Shown here: positions 8,442-17,578 of the stretch, one piece after another
Numbering within the stretch: the first letter of the stretch is position 1
Layout: every line of letters starts with the position of its first letter
Assembly: GCA_938005465.1 (NCBI GenBank)
Contig: CALLNU010000033.1
Span: forward strand, 1-64,000
DNA from: an uncultured Collinsella sp.
Lineage (GTDB): Bacteria > Actinomycetota > Coriobacteriia > Coriobacteriales > Coriobacteriaceae
DNA: 64,000 nucleotides
Direction: 5' to 3'
Translations under genes and position numbers: made by a program
Notes under the pieces: generated by a model
What the model was told of the DNA's origin: nothing
The model's input: the letters and a program-made list of their open reading frames with translations, nothing else
Database searches by the model: none

Positions 8442-8477
8442 AAGCGCCTCTCGACATCGGTCGAGAGGCGCTTTTTT
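8442..8477 (+). terminator. Terminator behind asnS
   Basis: A perfect stem (AAGCGCCTCTCGA with TCGAGAGGCGCTT) closes a 6-nt loop and is followed by TTTT. Confidence 0.92.
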
Positions 8478-8655
8478 CAACAGCATCCGTCAAGCTTTTG
8501 GCAAGGTTTTGGTCAGTTGAGCAGGGCTGTTGAAAACTCGACCCGCCGTTTGCCGACGACTACCGACCGCCCAGAGCGCCCTGCGCCCCTGAGAAAGCCC
8601 CGCGTCCTAGGCTCCATACCGTCGCCCCACCCAAAACGGAAAGGACGTGGGCACC

Positions 8656-9441
8656 ATGACCGAAGCCGCTGTTGAAACCTACGACACCACGACGAGAGGC
8701 GCCGCCTCGATGGCAGCCTATCGCGCCGTTCGCATCCTGCAACTATTAAGCGAAAACACCGGCGAGGACAAGGCCATGCTTTCCGATGAGTTGATCCGGC
8801 GCCTCGCCCATCCCGACGACCCCGCCCGCATGCCCATCTCGGCGGCGCGGCGCAGCATCTACACCGCCATCTCCGCGCTTCGCCATGCCGGATACGAAAT
8901 TGAGTACAAACGCGGCGTGGGGTATCGGCTCTTGACCCGTCCACTCACCGACGAGGAGATCATCCGGCTTCACGGCATGGTCATGCGCAACCGCTCCACG
9001 CCTATCGCCATCCGCAAGAGCATGGCGCAGCACTTAGTTGCCATGGCGAGTGCCGACGTTCGCGGCTATCTCGATACACCCGAACCTGCTCCAAGCGCAG
9101 GCAGCAAGGCTACCAAGGCAACACGCACGCCCATCAAGCGCATCGACACGTGCGAGCTCGTCGAGCAGGCCATCGACCACGGAACCACGGTGAGTTTTGA
9201 TATTTCGAGCGTCACGACGCGTGGCGAAACCGAAGCAGCACGGATGACACTCCGTCCCTTTGCCATCAGGCAGCGCGATGGCATCTCGTATCTGCTGGGA
9301 ACGGTCTACGACGCCCGAGGCGCCGATGACACGTTGCGTACCGTAGAGATTGGCCGAATGAGAAACGTCACCACACGTCTCCTCGACGGCAAGAAGCTCT
9401 TCGCCGCCCTAGACGAGGACGACGCCTCCTCCGCCGCATAA
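8656..9441 (+). CDS. HTH transcriptional regulator with a WYL-like C-terminal domain
   Basis: The 261-residue protein has an N-terminal winged helix (about residues 15-90, ending in LRHAGYEIEYKRGVGYRLL, the wing typical of DeoR/YobV/WYL proteins). A linker rich in Ala, Thr and Lys follows, then a beta-rich domain with RPFAIRQRDGISYLLGTVYD that resembles a WYL ligand-binding domain. ATG 8656 is preferred over GTG 8647, which would sit only 2 bases behind the AAAGG site. The effector and targets are unknown; the divergence from asnS by a strong terminator makes it a separate unit. Confidence 0.75.
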   Translation: MTEAAVETYDTTTRGAASMAAYRAVRILQLLSENTGEDKAMLSDELIRRLAHPDDPARMPISAARRSIYTAISALRHAGYEIEYKRGVGYRLLTRPLTDEEIIRLHGMVMRNRSTPIAIRKSMAQHLVAMASADVRGYLDTPEPAPSAGSKATKATRTPIKRIDTCELVEQAIDHGTTVSFDISSVTTRGETEAARMTLRPFAIRQRDGISYLLGTVYDARGADDTLRTVEIGRMRNVTTRLLDGKKLFAALDEDDASSAA

Positions 9442-9510
9442 GACCCTCCGCCGCCCATTCGACTACCCGTACCGCCCATCCGATTCTGTATTAAAAAACC
9501 CGCCAGGCTG

Positions 9511-9538
9511 TTGTAAAAATGGACATCAGCGCTACTAT
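9511..9538 (+). promoter_or_regulatory. Candidate sigma-70-type promoter of the ABC uptake genes
   Basis: TTGTAA (9511-9516) and TACTAT (9533-9538) are separated by 16 bases, 63 bases upstream of the substrate-binding protein start. Confidence 0.5.
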
Positions 9539-9601
9539 AGTTCCACTTGCACTTTGTCCCAGTGCAGTGTTTCCAGCCATTTTTATACTGGGGGTAATGA
9601 T

Positions 9602-10582
9602 ATGAAGGACATCACCATCAGCCGCAGGAGCCTTCTGGTCTCCGCCGGCCTGCTCGCGCTCGCCCCGCTCGCCGGATGCGGCGGCAACTCTGGCTCCGGC
9701 TCTGCTGCCGCCGGTTCCGACTACACCATCGGCGTTCTGCAGCTCACCGAGCACTCCGCACTCGATGCCGCCAACGACGGCTTTGTCAAGGCCATCAAGG
9801 AGAGCGGCCTTAAGGTCAAGATCGACCAGAAGAACGCCCAGAACGACCAGTCCACGTGTAAGTCCATTGCCGACAAGTTTGTGGGCGACAACGTCAACCT
9901 GATTTATGCCATCGCCACGCCCGCCGCGCAGGCTGCCGCCGGCGCCACGGCCGATATCCCCATCGTGGGCTGCGCCATCACCGACTACGCCGCCTCCGGC
10001 CTGGTCCAGGACAACGACAAGCCCGGCACCAACGTCACGGGCGCTTCCGACCTCACCCCGGTCGCCGAGCAGCTCGAGATGATGCAGAAGGTCCTGCCCG
10101 ACGTTAAAAAGGTCGGCCTGCTCTACTGCACCGCCGAGTCCAACTCCGACGTCCAGATCAAGGCCGCCAAGAAGGAGCTCGACAAGCTGGGCCTCGAGTA
10201 CACTGACTTCACCGTCTCGAGCTCCAACGAGATTCAGTCCGTCGTCGAGTCTGCCGTGGGCAAGGTCGACGCGCTGTACTCCCCCACCGACAACACCATC
10301 GCCGCGGGTGCCTCGCAGGTCGGCCAGATCTGCAAGGAAAACAAGCTTCCCTTCGTGACTGGCGAGGAGGGTATGTGCATGGCCGGCGGCCTGTTTACCC
10401 TCTCCATCAACTATGAGGACCTGGGCTACGCCGCGGGCGAGATGGCCGTTAAGATCCTGAAGGGCGAGGCCAAGCCCGAGGATATGCCGATCAAGCACCT
10501 CTCGAGCAAGGACCTGGTCGTCGTCAAGAACGACGAAATGGCCGAGGCCCTGGGCATCGACCTTTCCGCCCTGGACGCGTAA
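9602..10582 (+). CDS. ABC transporter substrate-binding lipoprotein (TrpX-like family)
   Basis: A 326-residue exported lipoprotein. The N-terminus has RRSLLVSAGLLALAPLAGCG, with twin arginines and a lipobox ending in Cys, followed by a Gly/Ser linker. The mature part (YTIGVLQLTEHSALD, NLIYAIATPAAQAAA, VDALYSPTDNTIAAG) matches the PF04392-type periplasmic binding proteins that include the putative tryptophan binder TrpX. ATG 9602 is chosen because GGGGG lies 8 bases before it. Followed by its permease and ATPase genes. The ligand is not known; an amino acid or related aromatic compound is the family expectation. Confidence 0.88.
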   Translation: MKDITISRRSLLVSAGLLALAPLAGCGGNSGSGSAAAGSDYTIGVLQLTEHSALDAANDGFVKAIKESGLKVKIDQKNAQNDQSTCKSIADKFVGDNVNLIYAIATPAAQAAAGATADIPIVGCAITDYAASGLVQDNDKPGTNVTGASDLTPVAEQLEMMQKVLPDVKKVGLLYCTAESNSDVQIKAAKKELDKLGLEYTDFTVSSSNEIQSVVESAVGKVDALYSPTDNTIAAGASQVGQICKENKLPFVTGEEGMCMAGGLFTLSINYEDLGYAAGEMAVKILKGEAKPEDMPIKHLSSKDLVVVKNDEMAEALGIDLSALDA

Positions 10583-10649
10583 TGCCATACGCGGCATGCG
10601 TCTAGAGCCCGTGCTCGCGCTTTAGCCGCGTTATTCAATATCTGAGCCA

Positions 10650-10690
10650 CAGGGGCGGGCGCTGTAGACCGGCGTCCGCCCTGCTTGTTT
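10650..10690 (+). terminator. Hairpin between binding protein and permease genes
   Basis: CAGGGGCGGGCGC pairs with GGCGTCCGCCCTG around an 8-nt loop, followed by CTTGTTT. A partial terminator here would make the binding protein more abundant than the membrane parts, which is common in ABC operons. Confidence 0.6.
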
Positions 10691-10785
10691 CAGGTAAAAC
10701 AAAACGTCTGTCCGTAACTCTTCTATGCATTGTTACCGCTATTATGGAAAATCACGTGTCCACCCTATTCTAGGAGGTATGAAGC

Positions 10786-11709
10786 ATGCTCATTGCATTG
10801 CAGGGCGCCGTTTCGCAGGGCGTCCTCTGGGGCATTATGGTGCTTGGCGTGTTTATCACGTTCCGCCTGCTCGACATTCCCGATATGACCTGCGACGGCA
10901 GCTTTGCCCTCGGCGGCTGCGTCTGCGCTGTGCTCATCGTCAATAACAACGTCGACCCGCTGCTCGCCGTGCTGGCCGGCATGTGCGCCGGCGCCATCGC
11001 GGGCGCCGTCACGGGCATTTTGACCACCGTCTTTGAGATTCCTGCGATCCTCGCCGGAATCCTCACCCAGATCAGCCTGTGGTCCATCAACCTGCGCATC
11101 ATGGGCAAGTCCAATACGCCCATTCTTGCCAAGGGCACCGTGTTCTCGGCCGTCAGCAATATGACCGGTCTGCCGCAGTCCACCGTTGCCATCATCTTGG
11201 GCATCCTGCTCGCCGTGGCTATCGTTGCCATCCTGTATTGGTTCTTTGGCACCGAGATCGGCTCGGCGCTGCGAGCCACCGGCAACAACGAGTACATGAT
11301 CCGCGCTCTGGGCGTCAACACCAACTCCACCAAGATGATCGCCCTCGTGCTCTCCAACGCCCTCATCGGCCTTTCGGGCGCACTCATCTGCCAGAGCCAG
11401 AAGTATGCCGACATTGGCATGGGCACCGGCGCCATCGTTATCGGTCTTGCCGCCATTGTTATCGGCGAGGTGCTCGGCCGTCTGCTGCCCGGCGGCCTCA
11501 CGCAGTTTAGCGTCCGTCTTGCCTCCGCCGTCTTTGGCTCCGTGGTGTACTTCCTTATCCGCGCCATCGTGCTGCAGTTGGGCATGGACGCCAACGACAT
11601 GAAGCTGCTCTCCGCCGTGATCGTCGCCGTGGCCCTGTGCGTGCCCGTGGTTTGGGAGCGCTATAAGCTCCGCAGCTCCTACACGAAGGGGGATGAGGCA
11701 GATGCTTAA
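10786..11709 (+). CDS. ABC transporter permease (TrpY-like)
   Basis: A 307-residue integral membrane protein with about eight to nine hydrophobic segments, starting at ATG 10786 behind TAGGAGGT. The motif FRLLDIPDMTCDGSFALGG near residue 25 is typical of the permeases of the TrpXYZ-like group (related to branched-chain amino acid permeases). It overlaps the following ATPase gene by 8 bases, so the two are translationally coupled. It pairs with the lipoprotein gene upstream to form the import channel. Confidence 0.9.
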   Translation: MLIALQGAVSQGVLWGIMVLGVFITFRLLDIPDMTCDGSFALGGCVCAVLIVNNNVDPLLAVLAGMCAGAIAGAVTGILTTVFEIPAILAGILTQISLWSINLRIMGKSNTPILAKGTVFSAVSNMTGLPQSTVAIILGILLAVAIVAILYWFFGTEIGSALRATGNNEYMIRALGVNTNSTKMIALVLSNALIGLSGALICQSQKYADIGMGTGAIVIGLAAIVIGEVLGRLLPGGLTQFSVRLASAVFGSVVYFLIRAIVLQLGMDANDMKLLSAVIVAVALCVPVVWERYKLRSSYTKGDEADA

Positions 11710-12496
11710 GCTCTCGCACGTCAAAAAGACCTTTAACAAGGGCACCGTCACCGAGAAGCGCGCGCTCACCGGCGTCGACCTCACCCTGAATGACAGCGAC
11801 TTTGTAACCGTGATTGGCGGCAACGGCGCCGGCAAGTCCACGCTGCTCAACATGATCGCCGGCGTATATCCGCTCGATTCGGGCGTTATCGAGCTCGACG
11901 GCAACGATATCTCGCGTCTGAGCGAGTCGCAGCGTGCCAAGTACCTGGGCCGCGTGTTCCAGGACCCCATGCGCGGCACCGCAGCCGACATGCAGATTGC
12001 CGAGAACCTGGCCCTCGCCAAGCGTCGCGGCCAGCGTCGCGGCCTTTCGTGGGGCGTCACCAAGGCCGAGAAAGATGAGTACGTTGAGCTGCTCAAGCGC
12101 CTGGACCTTGGTCTGGACACGCGTCTCAACGCCAAGGTCGGCCTGCTCTCGGGCGGACAGCGCCAGGCACTCACCCTGTTGATGGCCACGCTCACCAGGC
12201 CGCGCCTGCTGCTGCTCGACGAGCACACCGCGGCCCTCGACCCCAAGACGGCCTCTAAGGTGCTCAACCTGACCGAGGAGATCGTCGACGAGAACCACCT
12301 GACCACGCTCATGGTCACGCACAACATGAACGACGCCATCCGTCTGGGCAACCGTCTGATCATGATGCACGAGGGCCATGTGATCTACGACGTGGCCGGC
12401 GACGAGAAGAAGTCGCTCACCGTGGCCGACCTGCTGCAGAAGTTCGAGGAGGTCTCGGGCGGCGAGCTCGCCAACGACCGCATGCTGCTAAGCTAA
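11702..12496 (+). CDS. ABC transporter ATP-binding protein (TrpZ-like)
   Basis: The 264-residue ATPase drives the preceding permease. Walker A is GGNGAGKST, the signature is LSGGQRQALTL, Walker B is LLLLDEHTAALD and the switch His is in MVTHNMNDAI. ATG 11702 overlaps the permease stop and has GAGG upstream. The alternative start at 11693 would be inside the permease end without a site. It ends the operon, followed by two hairpins. Confidence 0.93.
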   Translation: MLKLSHVKKTFNKGTVTEKRALTGVDLTLNDSDFVTVIGGNGAGKSTLLNMIAGVYPLDSGVIELDGNDISRLSESQRAKYLGRVFQDPMRGTAADMQIAENLALAKRRGQRRGLSWGVTKAEKDEYVELLKRLDLGLDTRLNAKVGLLSGGQRQALTLLMATLTRPRLLLLDEHTAALDPKTASKVLNLTEEIVDENHLTTLMVTHNMNDAIRLGNRLIMMHEGHVIYDVAGDEKKSLTVADLLQKFEEVSGGELANDRMLLS

Positions 12497-12537
12497 AACC
12501 TGCCAAAAAGGGACAGGTTTATTTTGGTAGGTTTTAT
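12495..12537. repeat. Hairpin repeat, divergent member of the GGGACAGG-loop family
   Basis: AAACCTGCCAAAA pairs with TTTTGGTAGGTTT (one G:T pair) around a loop carrying GGGACAGG. It begins at the ATPase stop codon and ends in TTTTA, so it can act as the operon terminator. Confidence 0.7.
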
Positions 12538-12550
12538 CTGCGCAAACGCC

Positions 12551-12590
12551 AAAACCGCCGCAAAGGGACAGAGGCCCTTGCGGCGGTTTT
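12551..12590. terminator. Bidirectional terminator hairpin with GGGACAG loop
   Basis: AAAACCGCCGCAA pairs with TTGCGGCGGTTTT; the inner AGGG/CCCT pairs enclose ACAGAGG. It resembles the GGGACAGG-loop repeats elsewhere in the window. Confidence 0.85.
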
Positions 12591-12654
12591 CGCATATTAT
12601 GTCGATAATCCGATATTCAACCAGACATTCTGGCTAAGGACTAAGGAAACTGCC

Positions 12655-14671
12655 ATGAAAAGACTCCCCCGCTTTGCGTTGGCCGCCGCGTTGTTTGCCG
12701 GCGCGCTCGCAGGCATCCCAAGCCTCGCTTTCGCGGGAAACCTGCCCGCCGCTATTGACGGCTCCGTGGCCGTCATGCACACCAACGATATCCACGGCAG
12801 CTACAAGTACAGCTACAACGCAAGCAAGGGCACCGGCACTGTGGGCTTTGACGGACTGGCGGTTTTCTATAGCGCCCAAAGCAGCGCCCCCGATCTTTTA
12901 CTCGATGCGGGCGACACCTTCCACGGACAGTCCTTCGCCACCATGAGCGAGGGCAAGAGCATCGCCGAGCTCATGGACACCTTCTACGCCGACGGCTACG
13001 ACGCAACCACGCCAGGCAACCACGACTGGAGCTACGGCGCGGACAAACTCCGCACCATGACCGGCTACAGCACCACCGGCACGCCCTTCGCCATGCTCTG
13101 CGCGAATGCAACGTCCTCGAACGGCGTATGGAGCTCGAGCATCACGAAGACGCTCGATCGCACCTGGGAGGATAGCGAGGATCACTCCACATTCGACTAC
13201 AAAATCAAGGTCGGCGTCGTCGGAGCCATGGATGAGTCGCTAGGTTCCTCGCTGCGCGCGGACCTGGTCGCGGGCACCAGCTTCTCGAGTGCCGCGAACG
13301 CCATCAATGCCGAGGCAGAGCAGCTGCGCAAGGAGGGCTGCGATGTTGTTGTGTGTATCGCGCACACGCTCGACGCAAAGACCTTTGCCACGCGGCTCCG
13401 TGGCGTCGATGCCCTTATCGCAGGCCACGAGCACATCAACCTTAACGAGAAGGTGACGGGAGCCGACGGCAAGACGATCCACGTTGTCGAGGCAGGCAGC
13501 GCCTTTGCCGAGGTGGGGCTGCTTTCCATTCCGTACAAGTACGACACGAATGGCACCGAGACGACCGACGATGACACGGTCACAGTCCCTGCAGGCGGCA
13601 CTGACGAGAAGCTCTACACCGCCAAGAACGTCAATGACCTTTTGGCAGACCCCGACAAGGGCTCCGACTACCAAAGCCGCCTTGAAGCCGTCCGCAACAA
13701 GATCAAGCCGCTCGACGTGGCCTTTGAAAACGAATCGAACAAGGTGCTCGGCACATCCACCACCAACTATTTCTACGGCGAGGACGCCGCAGGCACGCAT
13801 GGTTGGGAAATGGTGCGCACCACCGATTTCCGCCCCAGCAAGGAGGGCGATACCACCAAGGCCCAGACCATCGGCCATGTGATTTGCGGCTCCTATCTTG
13901 CCTTGACGGGCGCGGACCTCGCTATCGAAAACGCTGGCGGCATCCGCGGTGGCATCGCTGCGGGCGATGTGACCGCCGGCAACGTCATCGCTATCTCGCC
14001 TTACGGCAACACCGTGGAGACCTGGACCATGACCGGCGCGGACTTCCTGGCAGCGCTCGAGCACTCACTGCAGATCAGCGACGAGTGCAATCACAGCTAC
14101 GAGCTTCAGCAAGCCTACGTGGCAGCCGGCCATACCGAGCAGGAGGCGCAAGACAAGTACAAGTGGCGCGATGACTCTGGCAGCGTTTGGCGGCATCAAC
14201 GTTACGATTGATTGGACGCAGCCCGAAGGCAAGCGCATTGTGAGTGCCACACTCACCAAGGACGGCAGCACGCTCGACCCCGCCAAGGCCTATACCGTCG
14301 CCACCAACAACTACATCATCACCAACACGACCGACTTTCCCACCTTTGCACACGCCACCAAGTACACCGAGTGGGGCACGTGCGAGGCGGCGCTGAGGGC
14401 GCTGATCGGGCAGAACGGCTGGGAGAGCAAGATGGCCTCGCTCGCGGGCACCATCAGCTTTGGCTCCGCTGCCGTGGACCCCACGCCCACACCGGCCCCG
14501 ACGCCTAAGCCCTCGCCCAAGACGGACACGACGACCACGAAGGTCATCACCAAGAAGACGACCGGTAAGCTCGCCGCAACGGGAGACCACACGCTGGCAG
14601 TAGTTGGCGCGTGCCTTATCGGCGGCATCATCGTCATCATCCTCGGCATTATCTGGAAGCGTCGACGCTAA
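12655..14671 (+). pseudogene. Wall-anchored 5'-nucleotidase/metallophosphatase, interrupted by a frameshift
   Basis: Two adjoining frames make one 5'-nucleotidase-family protein. The first (12655-14211) has a signal peptide (ALAAALFAGALAGIPSLAFA), metal motifs MHTNDIHGSY, LDAGDTFHG, PGNHDWSYG and IAGHEHIN, and the C-terminal substrate domain (ENAGGIRGG, SPYGNTVETW). Near 14185-14195 the reading frame must shift by one base to continue as FGGINVTIDW in the second frame. That frame ends with a Pro/Thr linker, the sortase-like motif LAATGD, a hydrophobic helix and KRRR. As read, the enzyme would lose its last catalytic-domain strand and its wall anchor. It could be a true mutation, phase variation or a sequencing error. 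Confidence 0.85.
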
Positions 14672-14723
14672 GCTACACCGCCGGGCCTTGCAGCCCCGCC
14701 GCGTAAACCTTATATCGAGCACA

Positions 14724-14757
14724 GAAGCCCGTCCGAATTTGATCGGACGGGCTTCTT
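14724..14757 (+). terminator. Terminator behind the 5'-nucleotidase
   Basis: GAAGCCCGTCCGA pairs perfectly with TCGGACGGGCTTC around ATTTGA, followed by TTGG. It falls 50 bases past the stop of the second frame. Confidence 0.8.
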
Positions 14758-14800
14758 GGTGGGTATCATGGTTGGACGATCATTAGGAGGTTTTCCCCAC

Positions 14801-15568
14801 ATGGAATTGTTTGAGCCAATTCTTCATTTCTTTGCACAACGATGGGTCCACAACATCATCTGGGCAGGTATCTTGGCCATCGGCACCGCCGTTGCCGCCA
14901 AGGTCGCGTCCAAGACCCTGCACCACCTGCTTAACCGCGACGATAACCCACTCCCTTCATCCAGCATCTTCATCAACATCGCGCGCGCCGTCATATGGAC
15001 GATCGGCGGCAGCTTTATCCTCGACAACTGCTTTGGCATTAACGCAAACGCCCTCGTCGCCGCTCTTGGCGTCGGCGGCATCGCCATCTCGCTCGGCTTT
15101 CAGGACACGCTGTCAAACCTCATCGGCGGCATGCAGGTGACGTTTATGGGCATTATCAAACCCGGCGACAATATCGAGGTCGGCGGCGTGTCGGGCGTGG
15201 TCCAAGATATCACCTGGCGCCATACGACCATCGAGGACGCCTGCGGGCAGACCATCATCGTCCCCAATTCAAACATCTCCAAGAACACGCTCGTGCACTT
15301 GATGCCCTTTGGGCGCGTTACCGTGCCCGTTGCCGTAAAGGACACGTCCAAGTGGGCCTCGCTGGATGCGCTGGCAGATGAGCTTACCGACGCCACCAAG
15401 GCCGCGGTGCTTCCCATCTCTGGCTTTGACAAGGAGCCGTACGTGCTCTTTAGTGAGATCGGCGACTTTGGCGTCAAGGGCAAAATCATCTTTATCGTCA
15501 GCGACGATAGCACCACCTTCACGGCAGCCGACGCCTGCATCCGCGCCATCGCCCCCATCATCGCCTAA
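14801..15568 (+). CDS. Small-conductance mechanosensitive channel (MscS family)
   Basis: A 255-residue membrane channel that opens on hypo-osmotic stress. The start is ATG 14801 behind TAGGAGG. Hydrophobic segments occur near residues 15-35, 55-75 and 85-110; the pore helix is the Gly/Ala-rich VAALGVGGIAISLGFQDT. The beta domain is marked by IIKPGDNIEVGGVSGVVQDI and VPNSNISKNTLVHL. The C-terminal domain is short. It stands alone between a terminator and a hairpin repeat. Confidence 0.93.
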   Translation: MELFEPILHFFAQRWVHNIIWAGILAIGTAVAAKVASKTLHHLLNRDDNPLPSSSIFINIARAVIWTIGGSFILDNCFGINANALVAALGVGGIAISLGFQDTLSNLIGGMQVTFMGIIKPGDNIEVGGVSGVVQDITWRHTTIEDACGQTIIVPNSNISKNTLVHLMPFGRVTVPVAVKDTSKWASLDALADELTDATKAAVLPISGFDKEPYVLFSEIGDFGVKGKIIFIVSDDSTTFTAADACIRAIAPIIA

Positions 15569-15606
15569 AACCATCACAAAGGGGACAGGCACCTTTGTGG
15601 TGGTTT
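15567..15606. repeat. GGGACAGG-loop hairpin repeat (copy A)
   Basis: The palindrome AACCATCACAAAGG...CCTTTGTGGTGGTT has the loop GGACAGGCA. It starts in the mscS stop codon and ends in TTT, so it can double as that gene's terminator. Close copies lie at 18294, 20307 and 22017. Confidence 0.85.
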
Positions 15607-15661
15607 CGCATCGTGGTACCATGGTTCATATAGTTGTTTAAACGACTAAGGGAGCAAAACT

Positions 15662-17578
15662 ATGGAAGAGGCCTATCGTCAAGCACGCAAGCGCGGCGAG
15701 CAAGGACGTCGACGCGCCATTAGTCAAAGCGAGCATCCGTACCTCACGGACCTCGATAGCTTGGTTGCCCAGCTTCCCTTAGGCCAACGAGAGAATGTCG
15801 GCCTGAGAGACATTCCACTCGAAATGGTCGTCGGCACGGTTACCAAGGGCCGTCAGTCCGCCTTTTCGTGCAACTTCATGCCCCTGCTCCCGTTTAGCAC
15901 CGAGTTCGCCCGCAAGTGGTCCAATCTCTATGACATCCAGGTTACCGAGGGCTATCGCGATCCCGTTATCGTCACCGAGTTCATGCATCGGTTCTATGTC
16001 CAGGAAGGCAACAAACGCGTCAGTGTCCTCAAATTCCTAGACGCCCCGACGGTTTCGGCCAAGGTCACCCGTCTTTACCCCGGCACATGGGATTCCGTCG
16101 AAAGCCGCCTGTACGGCGAGTTCTGCGCGTTTTGGCGCGTCTGCCCCCTATACGAGATCGAGTTCTCGCGCGAGGGAAGCTACGAGACGCTCGCCAAGAT
16201 GCTCGGTCAGGACCTTATCGAAAAATGGCCGCAGAAAAAGGTCGATTACCTGCGCCACACCTTCCTGCTCTTTAAGCGCGCCTACCTTCGCGCGGGCGGC
16301 GACCACCTGGACATTACGCCCGCCGACGCCATGCTCGTCTACCTCAATGTGTACAACCAGGACCGCCTGCTGGATACGCCGACGGATATCGTCGTAAATC
16401 GCCTGTGTAAGATTTGGCGTGAGCTGGTCATTGCCGGCAAAAATAACGAGGACAAGGTCGATCTTGTCGAAGCACCAAGCGTCGATGAGGAGGAGTCGCC
16501 CGCCAAGTCCACCTCCGGCGTGCTCAACTTCTTTATGGGCAAGACCGTCTATTCGGCGGCCAATCCCCTGCGCATCGCCTTTATCCATGAGTTCCCCCGT
16601 GCGACGTCGAGCTGGGACAGCCTGCACGACCAAGGGCGTCAGTATCTCGATGAGCACTTTGGCGGTATCGTGCGCACCGAGGCGTTCGAGGACTGCCACG
16701 ATCCGGACGTGTTCTACGCCGCCGTGGAAACGGCTGTCAAACATGGAGACAACGTCATCTTCTCGACCTCGCACCGCCTGATGGAATACACACTCAGGGC
16801 AGCCGTTGAGTATCCCCAGGTTCGGTTCCTTAACTGTTCTATCGGCCTCCCCCACCAAAGCGTTCGTTCGTACTTTGGCAAGATGTACGAGGCCAAGTTC
16901 CTCCTGGGCGCCCTTGCGGCCAGCATGGCGGACAACCATCGCATTGGCTACCACGCGTCGGTCTTCGCCTCGGGCGCACTTAGCGAGATCAACGCCTTTG
17001 CCATCGGCGCCTCGCTGCTCGACCCCCGTGCGCAGGTAATCCTCACCTGGGGCGATGTACCCGCCGGCGGTCTTGCCGAGGCTATGTGCCGCGAAGGTGT
17101 GAGCGTCATGACCGGCGTCGACATGTCCAAGTCGCTGGAGGACCCCACGGCCTACGGACTCCACCGCTTGGTCGATGGCAAGGTCGTCGGCATCGCAATG
17201 CCGGTATGGAACTGGGGCCGTTACTACGAACTCATCGTACGCAGCCTACTGCACGGCACATGGGACGAGACCGCCGATGACCAGCAGGTGCGCGCCGTCA
17301 ACTACTGGTACGGTATGAGCTCCGGCGTCATCGATATTCGCTACGCTCCGGGCCTACCCTATCAGACGCGTAAACTTGTGCAGCTGCTTCGCAACGGCAT
17401 TGTCGAGGGCTCCATCAACCCATTTGGCGGCGAGCTCCACAGCCAGGACGGCGTGGTTCAGATTGAGGGCTTCCCTCCCCTGCCGAGTACGCAGATTGTC
17501 GAGATGAACTGGCTGGCTGACAACGTTATAGGCTCGATTCCGCAGCTCGATAACGAGCCGGAGGTCCGTGCCCTATGA
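15662..17578 (+). CDS. BMP/Med-like substrate-binding-fold protein with an N-terminal ParB-like domain, cytoplasmic
   Basis: A 638-residue protein with no signal peptide, starting at ATG 15662 behind AGGGAG. The N-terminal third contains YRDPVIVTEFMHRFYVQEGN and KRVSVLKFL, a ParB/sulfiredoxin-like nuclease-fold signature. Residues about 290-600 match the basic membrane protein (PnrA/Med) fold: LRIAFIHEFPRATSSWDSLH, FEDCHDPDVFYAAVE, and SVRSYFGKMYEAKFLLGALA. BMP proteins are normally lipoproteins of nucleoside uptake; a cytoplasmic one fused to a ParB-like domain suggests a ligand-sensing or regulatory role. It overlaps a phosphoesterase gene by 4 bases, implying a joint function. Confidence 0.75.
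   Translation: MEEAYRQARKRGEQGRRRAISQSEHPYLTDLDSLVAQLPLGQRENVGLRDIPLEMVVGTVTKGRQSAFSCNFMPLLPFSTEFARKWSNLYDIQVTEGYRDPVIVTEFMHRFYVQEGNKRVSVLKFLDAPTVSAKVTRLYPGTWDSVESRLYGEFCAFWRVCPLYEIEFSREGSYETLAKMLGQDLIEKWPQKKVDYLRHTFLLFKRAYLRAGGDHLDITPADAMLVYLNVYNQDRLLDTPTDIVVNRLCKIWRELVIAGKNNEDKVDLVEAPSVDEEESPAKSTSGVLNFFMGKTVYSAANPLRIAFIHEFPRATSSWDSLHDQGRQYLDEHFGGIVRTEAFEDCHDPDVFYAAVETAVKHGDNVIFSTSHRLMEYTLRAAVEYPQVRFLNCSIGLPHQSVRSYFGKMYEAKFLLGALAASMADNHRIGYHASVFASGALSEINAFAIGASLLDPRAQVILTWGDVPAGGLAEAMCREGVSVMTGVDMSKSLEDPTAYGLHRLVDGKVVGIAMPVWNWGRYYELIVRSLLHGTWDETADDQQVRAVNYWYGMSSGVIDIRYAPGLPYQTRKLVQLLRNGIVEGSINPFGGELHSQDGVVQIEGFPPLPSTQIVEMNWLADNVIGSIPQLDNEPEVRAL

Noticed and set aside
6971..8443. A 490-residue antisense ORF opposite asnS, and similar long antisense frames opposite the ABC operon, clpC, tuf and the activase
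   Set aside because: They mirror high-GC coding sequence, have no ribosome sites at their starts and show repetitive Ala/Gly/Val/Asp-rich translations without family motifs.
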